Shown: positions 52,820 to 61,825 of the stretch, piece after piece | How the letters are laid out: the number at the start of each line of letters is the position of its first letter | Numbering within the stretch: the first letter of the stretch is position 1 | Assembly: GCA_037355855.1 (NCBI GenBank) | Contig: CM074758.1 | Coordinates: forward strand, 4,809,001 to 4,873,000 | Reading direction: 5' to 3' | DNA from: Pseudo-nitzschia pungens | Lineage: Eukaryota; Bacillariophyta; Bacillariophyceae; Bacillariales; Bacillariaceae | Length of the DNA stretch: 64,000 bases | Program-made: the position numbers and the translations under genes | The notes under the pieces: generated by a model | What the model was told of the DNA's origin: nothing | The model's database searches: none | The model's input: only the letters and a program-made list of their open reading frames with translations

Positions 52820-53727
52820 AATATCGATTCCTTGGTATGGATATGGCTGGCAGCAATCCTATAGTAGAGATGCTGACTTTCGAGTGCAGTTTGAAAATTA
52901 TGTTGAAGGAACAAGTAATGTGTGTCAATAAAACAACAGGCTTGTCCAGTCTCAAGAAGAAAATTTGTATAAACTTCATAAACTAGATAATTTTCAAAGT
53001 GTAAGACATTTGCTCTGCTGAGCAACATGTTTGCCCTTTTGTTAACGCTGTGGTGCAATTTACCACACTACTAATATTTCTATTTTCGTGAACGTACGCA
53101 TGGCAGACGGTTCGACTCGTATGATTCTCAACATTGAATACGTAGTACGTAGTAAAAACCTTACCTGGTGGTAGTACCAATGAATTTTCGTTTCATCAAT
53201 AGATCTCTACCGGTAGTAATTACGTGTTCCATGGAACTCAAGAGATACGACAGTCTTTAGCAAAACAGTGTGTTCGGTGTTCGCGAAGGTGCTATACCGA
53301 AGTAATGAACAAGTAGACCTCCTCCTGTGTTAAAAAAGAAGTAGAGTGTTGTTCACAACAAGGTGAGTTAGTTACTACTACTAATTACTACAGTACTTCG
53401 TAATTGCTACGTGGAGTGAAGGAGAGCTGTTACGAATTTCGTAGCACGGTAACCTTACGGTATTACTTCGTATTATTATTTATTTGTCACCGTTGCGCTA
53501 GATTTTTGTCTCGGTTTGTCACCATGGTCCTCTCGGGATCCTTGGGTGTCTGTCTCGGGTGTTGCTGCTGCTCCATTGGATGGTGCCAGCCAGTTGCTCC
53601 GTTTCCCCTGAATGGTAGCAGGAACCGTGCCGCCGTCACACTCTGAATTGTTCTTGTTCTTGTTCGTTTCGCTCGCGCCCTTATCAATATCCACCTTGTC
53701 GTCGCTCGCTTTGAGTTACTGTATCGT
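52820..53727. other. intergenic DNA without a recognised gene
   Basis: A TGTTGTTCACAACA dyad sits near 53347-53360. ORFs are short and of random composition. It lies downstream of the ELM2-SANT gene (which is on minus) and upstream of the gag-like fragment. Confidence 0.5.
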
Positions 53728-53760
53728 ATCGACATCGACATCGACATCGACATCGACATC
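53728..53760. repeat. (CGACAT)n microsatellite
   Basis: Five to six perfect hexamers, just downstream of the ELM2-SANT stop codon on minus. Confidence 0.9.
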
Positions 53761-53829
53761 ACTTCGGATCGCTCTTCTTCGCCTTTTGCGCATTTGGTAT
53801 GCCTCGCGGCAGCATGCCATCGCGTTGGA

Positions 53830-56157
53830 TCAGTCGTGTTGTCGTGTGTAGTTGCTTGGATCCGCTGGTATGGTAGGAGGAGGACGCCGGCGCCGGAGTT
53901 TCCGCGAATAGTAGTGCACCAGGCAATCGGATAGCGACCGGTTCATGATCTTGGCAATCCTGCGAAAGTTGTTATTGGGTTTTTGGTGTTGTTGTTGTTG
54001 TTGTTGTTGTTGTTGATGATGTCTTCCCTTGCCACTGTCGTCGTCGTCGTCGTCGTCGTTGTTGCAATAATAATTGTTATCATTGCTATGGCCATGGCTA
54101 TTGCCATTGCCACTACTATTACTATGACAGTTGTTGTTCTCGTTTCCGTCGCATTGGTCGTCACGGCCCAGGAACAACAAAGTTTCGAATTGCTTGGCTT
54201 CATTGGCGCTAAAGAAGGGCGGGAACCGGCAATAGTTGTCTTGTTGATGATGTTGTTGATGTTGATGCCGTTGTTGATGCCGTTGTTGATGCCGTTGTTG
54301 ATGTTGATGTTGTTGTTGTTGATGTTGATGTTGATGCTCCCGGAGGAGTCTCCGGCGGTAATCCACCCGGGCCCGCTCGACGTTGTATCCGTTTTGATGC
54401 AGGATCGAGCACAAGAGCTCGTGATGCAGTTCGGCGTGGCGCAACTTCCGCGAATCGTCGGTGCAACGTCGGCCTCGGCCCGTTCCCCCGGTTGCCGGCT
54501 CGGTTACGGATTGGGATTCGAATTGGGATTCGAATTCGACTTCGAATTCCCGAAACAATCCGGCAATGTCCTGTCCCTCTCGTTCCGCTTGCCGCGCGAG
54601 CCGGGGATCCCAGACCTTGTCGCATCTCCTGCCGGTGTACCTCGCCGATGCGACATTGCTATTGCCAATGGTCTTGTTGTTGTTCTTGCTGTTCTTGTTG
54701 TTCTTGTTGCCACGATTGCCATTGTTGCTCGTTTGATTCGTGATTGTGGTTGTGGTGGTTGTTGTGGTTGTTGTTGGATAGGGCGGAATCCTGGCCTGGT
54801 ATCGGCTTCCGACCCCGACGTTTGCCGACCGGGGTGGCTCGTCGGGGATGGCGATCGTGTGCTGGTCGTAGTCGCAGTCTTTGTCGCAGTCTTTGTCGAT
54901 AGCGTTCTTGTCGCGGTGACTGTTGCCTCCCCGGGTGTCCGCGGTGTTTCCCTTCCCCTTTCCTTTTCCATTCCCAATGCTGCCGAAATTCGCATTCGCA
55001 TTCGCATTCGCATTTCCATTTCCATTTCTTCGCCGCCGAACCAATTTCCTCTGGCCATTTTGCATCCGCTCGTAGCGCAGAAATCGATTGTCGAACTCGA
55101 TTCCGGTGATTGTGGGATGGATCAGCGCCGGCGGCGAGAATGGCAATGCCAACGGCAGCGCCGATGATGATGATGATGATGATGTCGATGTCGATGTCGA
55201 TGCGTTCGGTTTGATTCGAAATGGTTTTGTCCTTGGTTTTGGTTTTGTCTCTGTCCTTGTCTCGGGCTCGTCACTCTTTGGTTCGGCCTGCCGAATCGTT
55301 CGTTCGTTCGGTAAATGGCGATGGCAATTGCGATTGCGACTGCAACTGAGATTGCAACTGAGATTGCGATGGTTGTGGTTGTGATCCTGTTCCCGTTCTT
55401 GCATCTGTATTTGTATTATTTGTTTTTCTTTTTGTATTTCTTTTTGGTTGGGATTGTTGTTGTTATTGAGATTGTTGTTATTGTTATTGAGATTGTTGTT
55501 GTTGTTGTTGTTGTTGCTGTTGTTATTGAGATTGTTGTTATTGTTATTGAGATTGTTGTTGTTGGGAATGGGGTCGTTCCAATGCGGCGGAGACGGTGCC
55601 GGTGTGCTGCGAATCAATGCATCGTTATCGTTATCGTTATCGTTATCGTTTTGGTTTTGGTTTTCGTTGTCGTCATCGTCTTGATATTGATATTCGTGTT
55701 GATATTGAGTTGTGTTTTCGTTTTCATTTTCGTTTTCATTTTCGTTTTCGTTTTCATTGCGTTCGTCTTCCAGGGTTGGGGTGGTTTCGCTCTCCTTTCC
55801 GCTTCCACTGCTCTCGACGCTTTCGTTTGCAATCTTCCACTCGCAATCGCAATCGCTATAGCATTTGTATTTGCATTGGTATTTGCATTTGCATTGGTAT
55901 TTGCATTGGTATTCACAATCGCATTTGGGTTCATGGTCATAGTCACCGACGCTCGCGCTCACGCTCACGCTTTCGACGAGTCGTCCGTGCGGTTTGCGGT
56001 TTCGTTTCCGTTTTCGTCCTTGCTGGTGGATTTGTGTTTGGTTTTGATTTTGGTTTTGGTTTTGCGTTTGATTTTGGTTTTGATTTTGCGTTTGACCCAT
56101 GATAGTGTGAGCACTCGTATTCGAATTCGTAGTTCGCTTCGTGCTGTTTGTTGTCAA
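53830..56157 (-). CDS. ELM2-SANT-like chromatin protein with extreme low-complexity tracts
   Basis: 775 residues on a single exon. ELM2-SANT proteins (CoREST/MIER type) recruit histone deacetylases in the nucleus. Near residues 512-605 an ELM2-like region is visible: KVWDPRLARQAEREGQDI, then LHHELLCSILHQNGYNVERARVDYRRRLL. A SANT domain follows, but split: helix 1 FSANEAKQFETLLFLGRDD (about 647-668) and helices 2-3 FRRIAKIMNRSLSDCLVHYYSRKLRRR (about 731-757), with some 62 residues of Asn/Ser/Asp/Gln tracts between them. The rest is Q/N repeats, (NE)n, poly-N, KxKCKYQCKYQ Cys-Lys repeats, poly-T and poly-S. Antisense ORFs across the locus are mirror translations of these repeats. The start at 56157 is the first ATG of the frame; a later start (MGQTQNQN) is possible. 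Confidence 0.75.
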   Translation of the reverse strand: MTTNSTKRTTNSNTSAHTIMGQTQNQNQNQTQNQNQNQNQTQIHQQGRKRKRNRKPHGRLVESVSVSASVGDYDHEPKCDCEYQCKYQCKCKYQCKYKCYSDCDCEWKIANESVESSGSGKESETTPTLEDERNENENENENENENENTTQYQHEYQYQDDDDNENQNQNDNDNDNDNDALIRSTPAPSPPHWNDPIPNNNNLNNNNNNLNNNSNNNNNNNNLNNNNNNLNNNNNPNQKEIQKEKQIIQIQMQEREQDHNHNHRNLSCNLSCSRNRNCHRHLPNERTIRQAEPKSDEPETRTETKPKPRTKPFRIKPNASTSTSTSSSSSSSALPLALPFSPPALIHPTITGIEFDNRFLRYERMQNGQRKLVRRRRNGNGNANANANANFGSIGNGKGKGKGNTADTRGGNSHRDKNAIDKDCDKDCDYDQHTIAIPDEPPRSANVGVGSRYQARIPPYPTTTTTTTTTTITNQTSNNGNRGNKNNKNSKNNNKTIGNSNVASARYTGRRCDKVWDPRLARQAEREGQDIAGLFREFEVEFESQFESQSVTEPATGGTGRGRRCTDDSRKLRHAELHHELLCSILHQNGYNVERARVDYRRRLLREHQHQHQQQQHQHQQRHQQRHQQRHQHQQHHQQDNYCRFPPFFSANEAKQFETLLFLGRDDQCDGNENNNCHSNSSGNGNSHGHSNDNNYYCNNDDDDDDDSGKGRHHQQQQQQQQQHQKPNNNFRRIAKIMNRSLSDCLVHYYSRKLRRRRPPPTIPADPSNYTRQHD

Positions 56158-56480
56158 TCAAAGATTCCCGTACTCGTACTCGTACTCGGACTCGTACCGT
56201 ATTGCTTCCTGCGTAGTAACTACTAGTACTTTGTTGCGAAGATGACGGATTGATTGAGAGTTGAGCGTTGATGGATGATGGATTTGGATTGAGATAGAGA
56301 GATTGAGATTTAGATTGATCGAGATGATGATTGATGATTGATGATTGATGATTGATGATTGAGGATTGAGGATTGAGATTGAGATTGAGATTGAGATTGA
56401 ATGAGATTGAGATTGATTGATTGAGATTGATTGAATGAGATTGATTGAATGAGATTGATTCATTCATTCCTGAAACGACA
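56158..56480. repeat. GATTGAT/GAGATT microsatellite upstream of the ELM2-SANT gene
   Basis: From about 56250 to 56470 the sequence is built of GATTGATGATT and GAGATT units, in the 5' leader or promoter of the minus-strand gene. ORFs in it are repeat translations. Confidence 0.85.
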
Positions 56481-57124
56481 GGGACAATCTCCCGCGCTTC
56501 GCGACTCTCGACCTGTCCTTTCCGATTTCCGATTAAGGTTTACTGTAATTACACTAAGTTAATCTTACCAGTTAGTAACCCAGGCCGCAAAGAGAACGTT
56601 TAACCTACGGTAACTTTTAATACGAACTAAGGTTTACCGTAAGGTACCGTACAGTGTCCCTGAAATGCAACTGACGTTGCAAATATAATTGATAGTACTA
56701 AGGTTTACTACAACCACATATTCGATACACTAGTCGACACCATAATATTTTAGAAGTGCCCGGACCATTTTTTGTGGTCTGAGAGTAGAGTAACCTTACT
56801 GGTACTTGCAATGCCATATGTACAAATATGATGGTAGAAACAATGGATTGTGCGTAACTCTTGCAACAAAAACGAGAGGCTCTTGAGTAGGGATGATTCA
56901 TCTTTTCCCGAAACCAACTCGGCTCGGCCGACAGAGGTGCTGCCCATTTGTTTTTGCTCACAAAATTCATCACTGAATACACAGCAGCAATTGGTCCATT
57001 TAATTACAGTAACAACAAAAAAAGAGAAAAAAGAGAAGAGAGAAAATAGCAACAAGCAAAACAACAAGAAGTATGCCTCGACAATGGAGTACCAACCGGG
57101 CAGTTCGCAATTGCCTTTGGTAAC
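56481..57124. other. intergenic DNA between ELM2-SANT and the Crypton-like gene
   Basis: No supported gene. An open frame runs from 56850 into the recombinase gene, but its early part (NSCNKNERLL...) has no domain and may be leader sequence. Confidence 0.5.
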
Positions 57125-58378
57125 ATGGGGACGCACTTGCTTCCTCCAGAAGATCAAGAGCGCCTTGCTAATAATCCCGACCCTCCTGATGTTGCTCGGG
57201 CAATCGCTGAACAGGAACGAGAACGCCGAGCTGCTGCTGCTGCGCCGGCCCCTGCTGCTGCTCCCCCGCCCGCTGCCGCTGCTGCTCCTGTGCTGGCCCC
57301 TGCTGCTGCTCCCCCCCCCCGGCGCCGCTGCTGGTACAGGACCAACTGGGCGCCCAATCTACAAAGTACCAGCAGGACCTTCCCCAGCACTTGCAAATGA
57401 TGTCCATTCACCAACCCAAGTCTTCAAATACCACCGGATCTTGCTTCAGTTTATGAATTACGTGACTGGAGAGCCATACGAAAGTGATTCAATCATTCCA
57501 TTAGAACAACTGAATACAGTAAGACCACACCATCTCTTCCATTGGATGTGCTTGAAGGTGTATGGGAAGGAGACTCATCCTAATAAAAATGACACACCAA
57601 AAATGAGATCAACTACAGTATGTTACTGGAAAAAGGCTATTTCATATTTCTTTGAAACAGAGATGCCATGGTGTGAGCAAACGCAGAAAGGGAACCCCAC
57701 ACGATCCACTAAAATCAACCGGCTGATCATGGCTATTGGTCACAAGGAGTGTAAAGCCAATGGGAAGAAGTCAAGTGCAGATTGCGGCTTCACCAAGGGA
57801 GAGTACTTCCAGCTACTGGATATGTTACAGGGGCACAGTATTGCTCATCTAAGGCACCAAGCGATGGTGAAATTCCAGCTCCATATGATAGCAAGGGGGG
57901 ATGACTGTTCCCAGCATGTTAAAAAGAAATGCCTGGAACAGAACTTAATGTACCCTGAGTACCTAACAACACAGATGAGATGGTCCAAGAATGTTAAGGA
58001 AGAGAAGCATGCGCCAAAGCAGTGCCTGCTTGGATCGATGGACACCCGATTCTGTGTATTGCTGTCCCTTGCAATTTTCCTGGAAGTGTGGCACACTGAA
58101 GGTGGGGGCTCAATCAGTCAATGGTTGTTTGCAGACGGTACCACTACTGGTGCTGATCCCGAGGATGTACAGGATAAGGAAGCAAATGAAACTAAGAGTA
58201 CCTATCAGCAGGTGATATCAGAAGCAGTCCACAGTAATTTCTTTTGCCCTGAAGGTGACATGGCGCTGGGGACTCACTCGCTGAAAAAGATGGGCGCCAC
58301 TATGGCAAGGGTCTGTGGCGCTCATCAAGATGATGTAGACTATCGAGCTCGCTGGAGAACAAAGGCAATGCAGGACAG
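57125..58378 (+). pseudogene. Crypton-type tyrosine recombinase, frameshifted and cut by a Gypsy LTR
   Basis: Cryptons move with a tyrosine recombinase. The start ATG 57125 gives MGTHLLPPEDQERLANNPDPP and an Ala/Pro-rich linker. At the C10 run (57311-57320) the frame must shift by one to continue with GAAAGTGPTGRPIYKVPAG and the recombinase body. Recognisable parts: core-binding helices (RSTTVCYWKKAISYFF, STKINRLIMAIG), the first catalytic Arg in QLHMIARGDD, and the HxxR box as GTHSLKKMGATMAR, where Lys replaces the usual Arg, followed by DYRARWRTKAMQDS. The nucleophilic Tyr expected next is missing because a Gypsy LTR starts at 58379; the last three codons (VTC, stop) belong to the LTR. Confidence 0.82.
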
Positions 58379-58600
58379 TGTGACATGCTAGCGTAGCAAG
58401 CATGAATCACGATTAAATAATTAACCGAATCCCACATACGAGCTGACCGGTGTTTGAATACAAATATTCAAACTGTACGCCGGACGCTCCAGCAATGCAT
58501 GTGTGCCGTTATTCAAAATACGAGCACGGCGCGTGTTTGTATATTCAAACGTTCACATGAAAATCGTAACGCTCGCTTAAGAGTTGAAACTTTAGTCACA
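58379..58600 (+). repeat. 5' LTR of G2 (minimum extent)
   Basis: Begins TGTGAC inside the Crypton-like frame. The shared stretch with 63777-63998 is given; the true end may lie up to ~50 bases further (an ACA near 58643 is another candidate). Confidence 0.85.
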
Positions 58601-58759
58601 ATTTTAATACTACTCCAATTTTCTACCTTAGTAGAGTGTAACACAGTAATTACTGTTTATCTTCAACGTAGGAAAACAGTAGAACTCAGTACTGAACCAA
58701 AACAATCGAATAAACAACCCTTATCCTCAACAACAGAGGCACGTTGTATCTCCAACAAG

Positions 58760-59824
58760 ATGTCTGGTATCTACAGAGACCCCCCCATCACCTACAAGAG
58801 CTCCTTCGATCGAACCAAGCCCAAGCTATTTACTCTGTACAACGTCAATGAGGACCGAACCGACAGCATGAAGGTCCCTCTCTTCACGGAGACCGGAGGG
58901 CTAGAAGAATTGCTCTTTGTAGAAGAGTCTTTCAGAAATGCTGCCAACTATCTCCGGCTACCAATCAGCATCTATCTAACCCACTTCGGAGGACGCTGCC
59001 TCACCACAGATGCCCAGAGCAAGTGGAACGACATGATCAAGGACCCTTTGGATCCCGAAGAATTCCAATACTCCCAAGAAGAAATTGGGGGATACGAGCA
59101 AGCATTCATTGACTTCACTCAGCTCTACTGCAATGCCAAGGATGCAAGGGACATCATGCACACCTACCTCCGAAGCCACGACTGCCGAAAGACACCATCA
59201 GTCACATGCAAGGAACACGCCGAACGCATCCTTATCCTCATGAAATACACGCAGAAACTAGAAGGAAGCAGCGCGCCCCTTTCCAGAGTGGAGAAACTTA
59301 CAATCCTCCTCCATTCATTCCCATCGACATGGATTGAAAGCTATGGCATGATGCACAGTGGAATCCAAGAGGACACGACAGTCCGCCACACTGTGGATTA
59401 TATGAGCTGTCACGAGAGGCAAGCCAACAAGAAGAGCAACAAGAATAACAACAAACAACAAAAGTGCCCGAACAACAACAACAACAACAACAACAACAGC
59501 AACGCCCGGAAGCGTAGCTATAATTCCAACCACAAGGGCAACCAGAACAAGAAGAAATCCAACCCCTGTCGGATCCCAGGCCATAATCATGATTGGTCTG
59601 AGTGCCCAAAGAACCAGTTCTCCAAGAACTACAACAAGGGCTCCGGAAACAACCAACCGGAGACCTTCCACGCCAATACGAGAGCCTTAATGATAGCAGG
59701 AAGCAATGAGACCTTCCAAGCCCACATGAACGCAGCACGCGACGCAGCAATCGAGGCTTACCATGCTAATCATGGTGGAAGAACTGAAAGGAGCATCGAT
59801 GGGGAACTTGTGTGGCTCCCCTGA
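58760..59824 (+). CDS. Gypsy gag of G2
   Basis: Start ATG 58760 (MSGIYRDPPITYKSSFDRTK). The capsid-like region includes FGGRCLTTDAQSKWNDMI, EYEQAF-type helices, LYCNAKDARDIMHTYLRS and LTILLHSFPSTWIESYGMM. It is followed by a Lys/Asn-rich stretch with nine consecutive Asn and a zinc knuckle, CRIPGHNHDWSEC. The frame ends at a single TGA (59822-59824), beyond which the same frame stays open into pol. Confidence 0.88.
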   Translation: MSGIYRDPPITYKSSFDRTKPKLFTLYNVNEDRTDSMKVPLFTETGGLEELLFVEESFRNAANYLRLPISIYLTHFGGRCLTTDAQSKWNDMIKDPLDPEEFQYSQEEIGGYEQAFIDFTQLYCNAKDARDIMHTYLRSHDCRKTPSVTCKEHAERILILMKYTQKLEGSSAPLSRVEKLTILLHSFPSTWIESYGMMHSGIQEDTTVRHTVDYMSCHERQANKKSNKNNNKQQKCPNNNNNNNNNSNARKRSYNSNHKGNQNKKKSNPCRIPGHNHDWSECPKNQFSKNYNKGSGNNQPETFHANTRALMIAGSNETFQAHMNAARDAAIEAYHANHGGRTERSIDGELVWLP

Positions 59825-59868
59825 GTCTCCGGAGGCCCCAAGCCTCTAAAACAGAAGCCCCCGGCTTC
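59822..59868 (+). promoter_or_regulatory. candidate UGA readthrough signal between gag and pol
   Basis: UGA (59822-59824) is followed after 7 bases by a stem GAGGC (59832-59836) with GCCTC (59842-59846), loop CCCAA, extendable by a G-U pair. A second perfect stem, GAAGCC (59854-59859) with GGCTTC (59863-59868), has loop CCC. Gag and pol are in the same frame. Placement resembles gammaretroviral readthrough; function is inferred. Confidence 0.4.
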
Positions 59869-61825
59869 ACTAAAACCAGCAATCACCTTGCCTCCAGCTC
59901 CCCTGGAACTGGATGCCAGTACAGCCCCGCTGTCTGGGATGACGCATGGAGGAGATCTCCCAGGTAAAGAGGGGAAGGAACCTACAGGATGGAGTATTCC
60001 TGTTGAAAGCTCAGCAAAACTAAAGCCTGCCGCAGCAGCAAAAACAATCGTTCGTAACATCCTACAGGATATATCGAACAAGGATACGAATCGAAATCAA
60101 ACGAATCGATCCAAGGGTACAGACGCAACATCGATCACTATCGATCCGAATAAGACAGCAGCAACAAATGGACCAACCTTGTCCCTGGCAAGAAATTGGT
60201 CTACCGGTACAGCAAAAAATCTCTATTGCAATCCCGGAAAATCCAAAGATCACACCAAAGGAGGTGCGCTGGAGCAAAATTATATAAAGCTGCTGTCGAC
60301 TGCTGGAAATACAGCAGAACAGGCATCGAATAAGAGCAACGTGGCTCCTATTCCGAATACGAGCAACGTGGCTCCTATTCTTCTAACCAACATACAGTAC
60401 ATACAAGGCATCCCCCTCAAAGCAAGACCACTACTAGCGCTACTAGATAGTGGATCCTCCGGAACTCTAATCAACAAAAGAGCACTACCATTCGGCACAA
60501 TGCCACTTCGAAGCAAGCATCAAGTCCTAACAACTACAGCAAATGGAAGCTTCGATACTACGGAATACGTCCTCATGAAGAACATCAAGCTACAAGAGTT
60601 TGGCAACTACACTATCGACCTACAAGAGGCAAGGCTCTTCCATTCCCCTGGCTGCAGATATGATCTTATACTAGGCAGAGACTTCCTCCACCTGGCACAG
60701 ATCAATCTCCTATTCAAAGAAGGCGCAGTACAGTGGATGGACAGAACCATTCCCATGAAGGACACGTCCTTATACCATGAGACCGATTACACCATGCTCA
60801 TGGAAGAACTAGAGGACGCTGAACTCTTTGCTGATGATCTTTTTGCCAATCCATACAAGTCCAAAGTTATTCTCGACAGAGCCTACCAAGAAACAGATCC
60901 ATCTACAGTCGCACAGCAACAGTCCCACATGTCCAAGACCGAGCAGCAGCAGTTCCAAGCCATACTAAACAAGTATCCAAACGTCTTCAATGGAGAACTT
61001 GGCAAATATCCACACAAGAAGATCTCGCTAAAACTAAAGCCAGGATCCAAGCCCATACACAAGAAGCCTTACCCAGTTGCATACAAAAGAGAAGACCTAT
61101 TCAAAAGAGAGCTCCAGAATCTTTGTAATGATGGAGTCCTCAAGTGTTGCACTGGACCGGCCGAATGGGCATTTCCAACCTTCATAGTACCCAAGAAAGA
61201 TAACAGGGAACGATGGGTGTCAGACTTTAGGGAACTGAATGAACTCCTTGAAAGACGTCCTTATCCAATCCCCCGGATACAGGATATCATGAACAAGCGA
61301 GGCAAGTACACTCATTTCACCAAGATTGACTTGTCCATGCAATACTACTGCTTTGAACTGGATGATGCAAGCAAGAAACTATGTACCATAGTGACGCCAT
61401 ATGGTTGCTATGAGTATCAGAGACTCCCCATGGGTGTCAAAGTCTCTCCAGATGTTGCCCAGCAACTAATGGAAGATATCCTACAAGACACTGACTGCAC
61501 TGTTTATATTGATGATATTGGCGTTTGGACCAATGGATCCTTTGACCTCCACATGAAGACTATCGACAAGATCCTACACCGGCTCAACAAAAATGGGCTC
61601 AAGTGCAACCCCCTCAAGTATGATTGGGCTGTACAAGAGACTGATTTCCTAGGCTATTGGATGACTCCCACAGCAGTTAAGCCATGGAGCGAGGAAGAAG
61701 ATAGAAGCCATCCTACACATGGACCGACCAAGAACTGTGACCCAAGTCAAGTCCTTCCTAGGCGCTGTAGGATACTACAGGGATATGTGGCCTCGCAGAT
61801 CGCATGTCTTAGCTCCTCTATTTGA
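59825..61825 (+). CDS. Gypsy pol of G2, first segment: protease and RT
   Basis: Open in the gag frame from the UGA onward. An Ala/Thr/Asn-rich linker precedes the protease (ALLDSGSSGTLINK, about 60440) and RT: KKPYPVAYKREDLF, VLKCCTGPAEWAFPTFIVPKK, RYPIPRIQDIM-type block, LSMQYYCFELDD, YQRLPMGVKVSPDVAQQ and the active site VYIDDIGVW near 61505. The native frame is lost near 61690-61697, after the RT thumb (GYWMTPTAVKPWSE): one extra base in GAGGAAGAAGATAGAAGCC shifts it. The residues from there to the stop at 61825 are out of frame. Confidence 0.9.
   Translation, partial: VSGGPKPLKQKPPASLKPAITLPPAPLELDASTAPLSGMTHGGDLPGKEGKEPTGWSIPVESSAKLKPAAAAKTIVRNILQDISNKDTNRNQTNRSKGTDATSITIDPNKTAATNGPTLSLARNWSTGTAKNLYCNPGKSKDHTKGGALEQNYIKLLSTAGNTAEQASNKSNVAPIPNTSNVAPILLTNIQYIQGIPLKARPLLALLDSGSSGTLINKRALPFGTMPLRSKHQVLTTTANGSFDTTEYVLMKNIKLQEFGNYTIDLQEARLFHSPGCRYDLILGRDFLHLAQINLLFKEGAVQWMDRTIPMKDTSLYHETDYTMLMEELEDAELFADDLFANPYKSKVILDRAYQETDPSTVAQQQSHMSKTEQQQFQAILNKYPNVFNGELGKYPHKKISLKLKPGSKPIHKKPYPVAYKREDLFKRELQNLCNDGVLKCCTGPAEWAFPTFIVPKKDNRERWVSDFRELNELLERRPYPIPRIQDIMNKRGKYTHFTKIDLSMQYYCFELDDASKKLCTIVTPYGCYEYQRLPMGVKVSPDVAQQLMEDILQDTDCTVYIDDIGVWTNGSFDLHMKTIDKILHRLNKNGLKCNPLKYDWAVQETDFLGYWMTPTAVKPWSEEEDRSHPTHGPTKNCDPSQVLPRRCRILQGYVASQIACLSSSI

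Noticed and set aside
53983..56226. Plus-strand ORFs of 300-394 residues rich in Val, Leu and Ile
   Set aside because: Mirror translation of the Asn/Gln/His tracts of the ELM2-SANT gene on minus.
59298..59750. Cys/Ser-rich minus-strand ORF of 150 residues
   Set aside because: Antisense to the G2 gag zinc-knuckle and Asn-rich region.
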